From positions 2,666,001-2,730,000 of the forward strand of contig JAKJHU010000085.1 in the NCBI GenBank assembly GCA_022316685.1: 64,000 bases of DNA, read 5' to 3'. Position numbers and translations under genes: made by a program. Shown here in pieces: positions 1 to 64,000 of the stretch. Positions within the stretch are counted from its first letter, which is position 1. Each line of letters opens with the position of its first letter. The stretch is from Progne subis subis (lineage: Eukaryota; Chordata; Aves; Passeriformes; Hirundinidae). The notes under the pieces are model-generated. The model was not told where the DNA came from and searched no databases. It saw only the letters and a program-made list of their open reading frames with translations.

Positions 1-343
1 AGAAGGGAAACACAGCAGCCTCTTCCAACCCAGGCACTGGGAGCGGTGCGTGACCGATGCATTCACTCCCCACGATGCTGGTGGAGAAACTGATCTCTGG
101 GCTGGCCTCCCAGCACCACGGGCAGCCCCTTCTGCCTGGTCTCCTTTTACAAGGGCCAACGAGAGGGAAGGCTCACCTGTCAGCTGCGTCTGCAGCTGAG
201 ATGAACACCGTCCGTCCTCGGTGGGATCCGGACACCCTCCCGTCCTGGAAAGCAGGATCCAGAAAGTGCTGTGTTTGCAGCACAAGGATTTCACCTTTCA
301 GCTCTGTTTCGGCAGATTTCCAGTTCAGGACAGGCAGGCAGGC

Positions 344-393
344 GCTGTGAATTTCACAGGGATGGCAGGTGCTGTGAATTTCACAGGGATGGC
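344..393. repeat. Two-copy tandem duplication, period 27 bp
   Basis: The string GCTGTGAATTTCACAGGGAT begins at 344 and again at 371, each followed by GGC. The copies are identical over about 23 bp. A local slippage duplication in non-coding DNA. Confidence 0.9.
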
Positions 394-1307
394 TTTGGTC
401 ACCCTGGTGCCTCCAGGGAAGGGACCTGCAGCCCAGCCGGGTCTGGCAATGCCCCATGCACTGGTGGCTGCCCAGGCTTCACCTCCCCAGACCTCCCTGC
501 ATCTCTGTTAGGGGATTTCTCCACAGCTGGAGAACTGTGCACCCACAGATTTCATTTCAGGAGAATTTCTGCAAAGCTGGTTGGTTTGTTTGCCTGTGCT
601 GCAGGCCCCCAGCTCATCTGAGCACTTGCCCTTCAGTAACGCCAACACCAATCTCAAATCACTCCAGATACAACTGCTCCAACCTCCTGTCTATGGCCAG
701 TGATTTATTACCACTCCACTGCCTGGAATCCTGACAAATCCTTTTTGGTAATTGCAGGAGGCCAAAAAATGAGAGGATAAACAAACCTAACAATTAATTC
801 AGCTGTTACTCACACATGCACGTAGTGACACTCATTCCCAAGTCTCTTATGAACCCAATTCTCCCCAGGTGACACAGAAGCCAGGCAGAGCTCATCCTGG
901 ACACCTCTCCCTCTGCCCAGCACCCTTCAGGGTCCCAGAGCTGATAAGAGCCAGGCATCCCACCAAAAGCTGCTCTATTTCCCTTCCAAGTTACTCACCA
1001 GCCTAGCCCGTCTCATCTCCTGCCAAGATCAGCTCTTTAGCCCTCTGCATCATTATCACAGAGCATATATAATTTCAAGGCAAATCACAAGAACTGATGA
1101 ATGGCTATTTGGATTGCAATTGTCAGGAGAGTATAAAATGCTTCCTGCTGCACAGAGCCCAGGAACAGCCTCTGGCCAAAAGCTCAGCTGGGAAGCCCCT
1201 GCTCTGCTGGGGCTGGTGTGCTGAGGGCTGTGGGCCACCATCGTGGGAGCACAAAGGGTTGGGTGCTGCCAGCACAGAGGAGTGGTATTTTGGTGTGATT
1301 TGTACCC

Positions 1308-1340
1308 TTTTTTTTTTAAAAAAAACAAACAAAAAAAAAA
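1308..1340. repeat. T run followed by A run
   Basis: About ten T directly followed by nine A, then CAAACAAAA. A simple low-complexity inverted homopolymer that could form a hairpin; no gene context. Confidence 0.85.
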
Positions 1341-1542
1341 CCTATACCACAGCTGCATCCCACTCCCCTCCATCACCTGCAGCCCCAGGATGGTGCTGGT
1401 GCCCAAGGCAGAGTCCTGGGGTGCACAACAAGGACAGCCTCCACCTCATGCCCTTTTCTCCCCGCTCTTGTCACTCAACCTGGCCTAGCTAAAAGAAAAA
1501 ACAAGTCAAAACCATCTTCTTGTTACAATTATTTCCAAAAGG

Positions 1543-1572
1543 AAAAAAATAAAAATAAAATAAAATAAAAAT
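1543..1572 (+). repeat. AAAAT microsatellite
   Basis: Imperfect repeat of A-rich units with single T. The AATAAA strings inside it are a by-product of the repeat rather than a poly(A) signal. Confidence 0.9.
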
Positions 1573-3531
1573 CTCTCTAATCCATTCTAAACACCAATTT
1601 GTCACCAGAGGGTCACAATGCTCCTGTGCCTTCTCAGTGTGTCCAGAGGCAAAGGTATCAGGGGCGTCTTTAATCTTCCCTTTCCCCTCCAAAACTCCTG
1701 TCTGCCACTTAAAATACAAGTGAGTGTGCATTGCTCACATCTTTTTATTGCTGGTTTTCAAAGCCATCTGCTTTTGTCCCATTTCATTTTCATCTCTTTA
1801 TGCAAGAGCCTTGCAAGTAGGCCTAAAGTTCCCCATCATTAAATTCTAAGTGTTGGCCTTGAATTAAGAGCTTTCCCACCTTCTCTTTCTTCAGCATCAG
1901 TGTGAATTATTGACTAGGGAGATGGCTGTCAGCCCTTGTCAGCATTTAAACCCTGATGTGAGAGGTTGAACAGCCCAGCTCCTGTTTGTACTGGTTATTA
2001 ACTTACCCTAATTGCCTTCAGAGTGGCAAAAGCCTTTCCGTGAAGGTTTTTCAACAAAATCACTGGTCTCGAGAGACCTTTAGGCTGATTTTTAAGAGCC
2101 AGCAGGATCTGCCTGCTGCATCGCCATGGCAGCTGGCTGCTGGAGGAGCACAAGGGGACGGGAGGAGGCAGGTTTGGTCAGTGGGGGTACGTACTTGGAG
2201 AGATTTCAGACGGTGTCTCAGCAATCCAGATGATCCAGGGTGAATCCCAGCAGCACGGAGAAAGAAACCTCTTGGACATCCCTTGGGCAGACAAACCATT
2301 CAGGCAGTGCTGGCAGCAGGCAGGGATACACCCCGGCTGAAATGCTCCTTGCTGTGCTCAGAACATCATTTGTGTAAAAATCCATTTCTGAGCCCCAGGA
2401 AAGACAGCAGGCAGCCCTCACACCACCTGACAGCCATTCAATGGACAAAATTCCATACACTCATCAGTTAGCCCTCATGCACAGGCACCCCCCCTCAGCT
2501 CAGTGACCCCCACTCATCACTCCCCACCTCAATCACACCCTCCAGCAGTGGGAAGTGCTCCCCAGCCTAATGGCATCGCTATGGGAGGAGCTGGGAATTA
2601 CCTTCCCAGCTGAAGGTAATTCCACCTCAGGGCACAGGTGTTGGCAATAAAGCAATTTAGACCCACAAAGAGATCCCAGGCCTTCTTAATTAGGTAGTCG
2701 CTCATCAGCCTCTCCCAAAATTCCCTACAGCCCCAGGTGAATGAGACAAGGGTGCTCACTGTGCCCTCGGTGCCTGCTGCCACCACCCCTCTGTCCCCTC
2801 AGGCCACCCCATCCCTGCCAGCACAGGGGTCCCTTATCCCCCCACCCCTTTCACCTGCAGCTGCCCCGGGAGCAGCTCGTCCTGCCCAGGGCTCACACAC
2901 AGCCAGGGGCAGGAGCCGCTTTCTGCTGCCAAATAAGCTTTGGGTTGGGTTGGTTCGTTTGCTTTTTTATTATTTAACCAGCAGGGCAGTGGTTGCCCAC
3001 CGTCGCCCACCGCTCGCTGGCGGGCACGCCGAGCACAGTAACAGTGAACAAACCCGTCACCTTTAGCAGAACCCCCTCCCCTCTGGAGCAAGCTGTGGAA
3101 TTATTTACACCTGGCGGTCCCTCCGCAGCAGCTGTGCACAGGCTGGGTACACACAGAGATTTTTTTTTTTCCCCCTCCCAATACAGCTCAAGAGACAAAT
3201 CGTCCAGTGGTTCGTTTGCGTTTGTACAAGTTACAAAGTTGGCAAGCGTTAAGTTTAAACTCGGGGTTTTGGAATTGTTTAATGTGAGTTTCTCCCGGAT
3301 TGGCAGCACGAGGAGTAGCTGTCAGACCCTGCCTGAGATATTTGGGGTGCTTGGGGACGCCTCGGTGGGGAGAACGAGGGCCAGAGGGGGAAACACCACA
3401 ACCTACAGGAGCAGCAGCTCCTCCTTCCCCAAAACCACGCTCCCCTGAGCAGGTGAAGCGGGGCCATCCCTCTGCAGCCTCCCAGGTGCGGGGGGATCCC
3501 CACCAAGCTGCTCTGCGCACACACTGCCAGC

Positions 3532-3571
3532 TCATTGATTGGACGCTAATTAATTAACCCGCAGCGCGAGG
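3532..3571 (+). repeat. Copy 1 of 40-bp dispersed element
   Basis: Starts TCATTGATTGGAC and contains CTAATTAATTAACCC. It is 37/40 identical to 7184-7223 in the same orientation. The three differences (G here, A there) all fall at CpG positions of this copy, as expected if CpG decay altered copy 2. It contains a CCAAT-like ATTGG and TAAT homeodomain-like cores. Confidence 0.9.
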
Positions 3572-4736
3572 ATGCTCTGCTCCCGCACCACGACGAGGGG
3601 CTCAGAGCTCCCCAGTGGGAGCTGCTGCTGCTCCAGTGCTCTCCTCAGATCCCTCCATCCCTGTCCCCGCTGCTGCCAGCGACAGGCAGCTCCAGGAGGG
3701 GCTGGGGTGCGTGTGGGGAGACCCAGCAATGGGGACACAGCAACAGAGAGCGGCAAAACCAAGCAGTGCTGTGGCAAAACGTGGGGCTGAGATCTCAACA
3801 AGGGGGTGCTCCCCAAGAGTAGGATCCCACTGGAGCAAAACCCACCTGTCCTGGCCTCAGCTGGTCTCCTGCATCCTGGGGCTGCTCCCCCAGCCTAGGG
3901 CAGGCGGGGTGGGGACACATGGCACAGCCAGGGCCGGAGCTCCTGCACACTTGGCAACATCAGCACTGTTTTGGTGTTCCCCCATTGAGGAACAACGCCA
4001 AAGGATCCCACCGAGCGGCGGGTGAGGCTGCTGGAGCCCTGCAGCACCTCGGTGTCACCAGTGCCACCTCAGCACCTCCACGTGCCCCCGGCCCACAGCA
4101 CCGTCCCCTCCTGCACACGCTGCCCTGCCCGTGGGGAACATCTGCCCAACCATCCATGCAGCAGCACCGAGCCACGAACCCCACGAGGGCTGGAACAACC
4201 TCACCCACACCTTACAACCCTCCTGGCACGCTCCTGGCACAGCCTCAGGTACTGCTGTGCCTTGGGCTCCAGCCCCTCACCTGGCACACACGGGAAAGTG
4301 AGAGAAGAGAAACGGCTCCGGGACTGGCACTGAAGGGTGGGACAGGCTCTTCTCTCTCCATCCCACGGCTCCGGGTGCTGCCCATGCTGCTGGTGAATGC
4401 TGCCCACGGCTAGCAGGGAATGCATCCCAGCCCTGCCCAGCTGGGGCAGACACAAGGCGGCTCCTGGCTGGCGCCCGTGGCCCTTCCTCGTGTCCCAACT
4501 GCCCGGCTGCGGGGTCGGCACGGGGTGCCCACGTGGGGAGACCCGAATGCCACCCCAGCACCTCCGTCCCTGGCGTGCTCCGCCGCCCTTCTCTCGCCCC
4601 TCTGGCCACGTCCCAGCCCTGGCTGGGTCACTGGCTGGGTGCGTGGTGCCGCTCTGCCAGCGCTGCAGCCACCAGCTCCACGGCCACCGGGAGACACCAA
4701 GCAGCACACAGTATTGCTACTGTGCCAAGTGGGAAC

Positions 4737-4742
4737 TTTATT
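4737..4742 (-). terminator. NCOR2: Distal poly(A) signal AATAAA
   Basis: TTTATT on the plus strand gives AATAAA on the sense strand, followed about 15-20 nt later by CA-containing cleavage candidates near 4720 and then a GU-rich stretch (TGTGTGCTGCTTGGTGTC). This is a textbook cleavage and polyadenylation arrangement. Confidence 0.7.
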
Positions 4743-5008
4743 CTTTGTTGTGGTTGGGGTTTTCTCCGCTATTTTTTTCCGAATCAGCTATGGAGGAGGC
4801 GGCTTTGAAGATGGGTTGGATTTGGATGATTTTTTTTTTTTTTTTTTTCTCCCCAGCAGAATCTGCAACATTTTAACAGCGTTTTGCCCAGAGATCAGCT
4901 CTGTGAGTTTGTACAGCTCAGAGCCACGGAGACACCAGCAGCAATAAACTGGGAATGCAAAGACTTTCCACATCGCTTGTGCATTGTCTCGGACTTTTTT
5001 TTCTCTTT

Positions 5009-5175
5009 AAAAAAAAAAAGAAAAAAAAAAAAAAAAAAGCACAACAGAAAAGACACAAACATCGATGAACATTTAAAAACCTGTACATTATAAAAAAAAC
5101 CCAAAAAACCAAAAAAACAAAAACTAAAACCCAACAGAAAAGAAAAAAAACCAAAAAACAAAACAACAAAACAAG
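5009..5175. repeat. A-rich simple repeats in 3' UTR
   Basis: A 30-nt A-run interrupted once by G (5009-5038), then CAAAAA-type repeats to about 5175; on the mRNA these are long U-rich tracts. They could bind U-rich RNA-binding proteins; no specific element is recognised. Confidence 0.85.
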
Positions 5176-5362
5176 CCCCAAACAAACACCATCATATCAT
5201 TCTCTTGCTTTGAAATCAGAATCAACCTGGGAACGTTGCAGGGGGAAAAGAAAGATCCATGGGGAAGGTGACGGTGCCTGTGCCCGCGGGGCTGCCGGAG
5301 GCGGCGGGGCTGGGCCGGGCTGGGGCTCCTCTAGCGTATAGAATGCAAAGCATTTAATACAT

Positions 5363-5368
5363 TTTATT
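5363..5368 (-). terminator. NCOR2: Candidate proximal poly(A) signal AATAAA
   Basis: Sense-strand AATAAA within an A-rich tract, with ATGTATTAAATGC immediately after. The downstream sequence toward 5300 is GC-rich rather than GU-rich, so it is less convincing than the distal site. Confidence 0.4.
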
Positions 5369-6521
5369 TTTTTTTCTTTTTTCTTTCTTTCTTTTTTTTT
5401 TTTTTTTTTTTGCCATTTGTTTTCCCCCCAAGAGCGAGAAAGCAGAAGTGAATGGAAAAAAAAGTCTAATATTTTTGTTCTTTAACCATGTAACTGCAGA
5501 TATGAGCCAACATCATGGAATGAAAAAAAATAATGTAAAGTAGAGCATTCGTGTGTATCACAAAAATACAATAAAAACTTTTTTTTAACTTTTTTTAACC
5601 TTTTTTTTTTTTTTTTTAAAGTTTCCTGCGAACTCCCTGCCACGCTGGCCTCCTGCCCACTCTGCCCTTGCCCTGGCCAGCTTGGAGGGCTCTGGAGAAT
5701 CAACGTCTACAACCAGCAAAGGTGTGTGTAACGGGGGGCCCTGCAACCATGGCAAGATTTTTGTTTGGTTTTGTTTTTTTTTAAACTAAGTACATACATT
5801 CTCCTGACTCCCAAAGATAACTTTGATGGATCATTGTTACCTTCTTTTTTTTGTTGGTTTTTTCAACCCTTCCATACAATGGACAAATACATCAAAGCCT
5901 GCATGTAAGAACAGAACCTCTTTTACAGCATGTAATACTGTGTTTTAAGTCCTTCCTTGCGTAAAATATCGACATAATTCACTGAAGGTATCAAAAATAT
6001 ACCCTGTAGACCAATACAATTTACAATTGCCTTTTCTCACCATTCAGAAAACAATGCACTTAAAGCAACCGAGCCCCTCGGCAGCCAGCCCGGGGACATC
6101 CCTGCCCGTTCCGAGTGACCCGGGATTGCTTCCATCGAAGGGACCAGGATTTTTTTGTGGTTTTTTTTTTTTAAGAAACAGCTCTTCACTCCCTCCCCTG
6201 CCCGCTCCTCCCAGCCACGTTCGAAGCGTGTCGTCGCGGGGCTGAATACGTCTTGTGACACGGGAATGCCGGGCACCCAGCCCCGGCGTCAGCCAGGGAA
6301 CCGACCCGGGCCGTTCCGTCCCGTTTCATTTCTCAACCGTTTTTGTTTGGTTTTTTTTTTTTGTGGATTTTTTTTTCTTTTTTTAATCTTTTCTTTAACC
6401 CGCTCAAGGTTTTGCAATTCTGAGGCACATCCCCATGTGCCGGGTCCGGGGGAGCATCCCACGCCCGCTGCCAACTCCGCAGGAACATCTTGGTGCCGGC
6501 AGAGCGTCCGAGCGGCTCCGG

Positions 6522-6540
6522 CACGGACGGACGGACGGAC
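6522..6540. repeat. ACGG tetranucleotide repeat in 3' UTR
   Basis: Four and a half units of ACGG within the proximal 3' UTR. Confidence 0.85.
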
Positions 6541-6979
6541 TGGACACACGGCCGCTCACGGTCCCTCTCGAGCGCGGGGGTCACCGCCCAGCACGGCTGC
6601 CAAGATCGAAGATGGGTTCCTTGGGTTTCGTCTCGTTAAGGCTTTTTTTCTTTTCTTTTTTCCTTTTCTTTATCAGACCGAAGAGGATGCAGAAATGTCC
6701 GGATGTCGCGAAAGAAAAAAAAAGGAAAAATAACCCAAACAAAAATTAAGAAAGAAAACAAAAACAAAACCATCATCCTCCACCAAATTGGCTGGTTGGG
6801 AGGGAAAGAGGGGGAAAAAAAAAAAAAAGAAAGTAAAAGGGAAAAATGAAATAGCTCTGCTCCTGCATCTTCGCTCGTGAGAGCCGGCGGGGCCGGGGTG
6901 GTGGGCGCTCGCCCCGGGTGTCCCGCTCGCTCCCCGTGCCCCGGGGTTTGGTCGCCGTCTCCCTGCCCCTGCCTCCTTC

Positions 6980-62787
<55,808 letters not shown>

Positions 62788-64000
62788 CTGCAAAACAAAA
62801 GACATAAAATAAACCAAGCCCTCAGCGCTGAGGCGGACACGGGGCAGCACCTGGGCCAACCCAAACAACTGCTGTGAAACAATGCTGGGGGCCAGTGGCC
62901 AAGAGGAAAGAGCTGCAGGCAGAGGGTGCAGGTAGGGCACTGGTGGAGGCCGCAGGGGCTAAAAGCATTTCAGAGAGATCAGAGCTAGTTCAGGATCAGG
63001 CATGGCAGCTGCACTCTGGCTCCCGTTCCAGGCACTGGGACAACCCCAGCTGCTCCCCTGGGATCAGGCAACAAGCAAGGATCTGATGTGGGGGTAAGGC
63101 AAGATGGTGAGAACTACCCTCCTGTTGTGGCTTGGCCACATGGGTGGTGACTGGCAGCCAGTGGACGCATTTTGCTGGAGCATGAAGGAGACAGGGCACC
63201 AGTGACACCCCGAGGCTCGGCAATATCAACGCTTCTGATCTTTTTCCCAAGCATCTGACACAGCCCATGGGGAATGTTTGTGGCTCTGTATCACCAAGCA
63301 GGGAAGGTGCCCTCTCTTTACCACCTGGCACCTTCAGCAGAGGCCGTGAGCCCAACCACCCCAAGGCCGCTGCTGCTGCTCAGACCAAAGGCACCGTGGT
63401 ACCCCAGGGAGGGACTCGGTGATTATTATAGTTCTGGATTTTGTTTCAACAGCTGCAGGAAGGAGGCTGCTGGGGAGGCCTGGTTCCCCTGACCTCCCTT
63501 CCCTCTGGTGACCAGCAAACGAGAGGCCTTGAATAGAGACGTAGAAATTAGAGACGGAAATGATTTATTAAACCATCCTGCTCCTGGCTAATGCAAGGCT
63601 GCTTGCTCCAGGAAACCCACCCGGGCTCACCCGGCCCCTGCCCAGTCTGCAGGGCTTCCACCACCCCTTGGGGAAAGGGTTTGGTGATGTAATGGGGAGT
63701 AAAATTGCTTTAAAACAGATTTATCAGCAGAAGGTGGCTGGTCTGGCTGGCACACAGCCATACAGCAAGTACAGATGAGGTGTCCTCACATCCCTTGAGC
63801 CAGTAGGATTGGCCTGATCCCACCCTGCAGAACTGGGAGGCTGCTTCAAACATGGGCATCCTGCAGCAGCAGCACTGGCTGCAAGCAGAGCTCTTTGACC
63901 CGATGGGCTGGCGCTAAAATCAGAAGAGTGGAGCTCTCAAATGGAACAGCTCAACAAGAAAACTTTCAGGCCCCGGTGGAACGAAAGCCCTTAAAATCCA
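62788..64000 (-). other. NCOR2: NCOR2 intron (partial) upstream of window exon 1
   Basis: Ends at the TTTTGCAG acceptor. No exon encoding the expected SANT1/DAD end (GKRRGRN) is present, so the preceding exon lies outside. No repeat or gene is recognised. Confidence 0.85.

Larger units (their letters stand above)
1..4715. other. Intergenic region downstream of NCOR2
   Basis: No coding region is supported on either strand; the ORFs are short, without recognisable domains or splice context. It holds a 27-bp-period tandem duplication (344-393), a T/A homopolymer pair (1308-1340), an AAAAT microsatellite (1543-1572) and one copy of a 40-bp element also found in the last NCOR2 intron (3532-3571). 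The neighbouring gene expected from human synteny (RFLNA) is not seen here. Confidence 0.6.
4720..6979 (-). other. NCOR2: NCOR2 3' untranslated region (long form)
   Basis: Runs from the stop codon to the distal poly(A) site, about 2.26 kb. On the sense strand it is rich in long U tracts and some A tracts (for example complement of 5009-5038 and 4830-4848). No other gene or exon is visible. The 3' limit is inferred from the poly(A) signal. A shorter form could end near 5340. Confidence 0.75.

Noticed and set aside
2645..2650. AATAAA on the plus strand as the 3' end of a neighbouring plus-strand gene
   Set aside because: No plus-strand exon or UTR-like context and no GU-rich element could be tied to it; human synteny alone is not evidence.
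3300..3575. Possible duplicated terminal NCOR2 exon near the 40-bp element copy
   Set aside because: Similarity stops at about 40 bp; none of the exon 33 coding sequence is present nearby.

Overview
The window is vertebrate nuclear DNA, almost certainly from a bird and probably a passerine. It holds one recognisable gene: the 3' four-fifths of NCOR2 (SMRT, nuclear receptor corepressor 2) on the minus strand. The bird call rests on short, 5'-truncated CR1-type LINE tails (about 12420-12490 and 22086-22150), on compact introns, and on the lack of Alu/L1-like sequence. The gene call rests on exon translations that follow SMRT domain by domain as I recall it from the human protein. No other gene, tRNA, rRNA, CRISPR array or prokaryotic feature is supported.

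Transcription runs from high to low coordinates. I placed 33 coding exons between 62787 and 6980. All but two boundaries have a clear AG acceptor and GT donor in the required phase: one donor is GC (32106) and one donor choice is unclear (19845 or 19872). The exon lengths sum to 5,994 nt, exactly 1,998 codons including the TGA stop at 6980-6982, so the window encodes about 1,997 C-terminal residues. The missing N-terminus (TBL1/GPS2-binding repression domain 1, SANT1/deacetylase-activating domain) lies beyond 64000.

Layout from 5' to 3' of the gene. 62666-61656: glutamine/acid-rich linker and the basic GRRKGRITRS region. 58979-49662: second SANT/Myb (histone-interaction) domain, split by a 9.1 kb intron. 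45441-36870: charged, proline- and glutamine-rich repression region. 32262-20216: repression domain with repeated G-S-I-T-x-G-x-P motifs and the BCL6-binding peptide. 20118-17825: conserved ENRQTIINDYI region, an Arg-Glu repeat and low-complexity sequence. 15529-9171: nuclear-receptor interaction domain with two CoRNR boxes. 7479-6980: C-terminus ending in the acidic LSDSE motif known to bind the SPOC domain of SPEN/SHARP. A long U-rich 3' UTR follows, to a good poly(A) site near 4720, with a possible proximal site near 5340. Positions 1-4715 look intergenic.

The protein is a scaffold. In the family, the SANT region engages histone tails and HDAC3, the central repression domains recruit class II HDACs, BCL6 and other partners, and the C-terminal CoRNR boxes dock on unliganded nuclear receptors. 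The most interesting observations are: introns that repeatedly interrupt the GSIT repeat at nearly the same place; a frame-neutral 105/132-bp intron with weak donors; a GC-AG intron; tandem splice sites, including a NAGNAG acceptor inside the poly-Q; a 40-bp sequence present in the last intron and again 3.65 kb away, past the gene end, differing only at CpG positions; and CpG-rich and AT-rich intronic islands that look like regulatory DNA. I see no convincing wholly new system.
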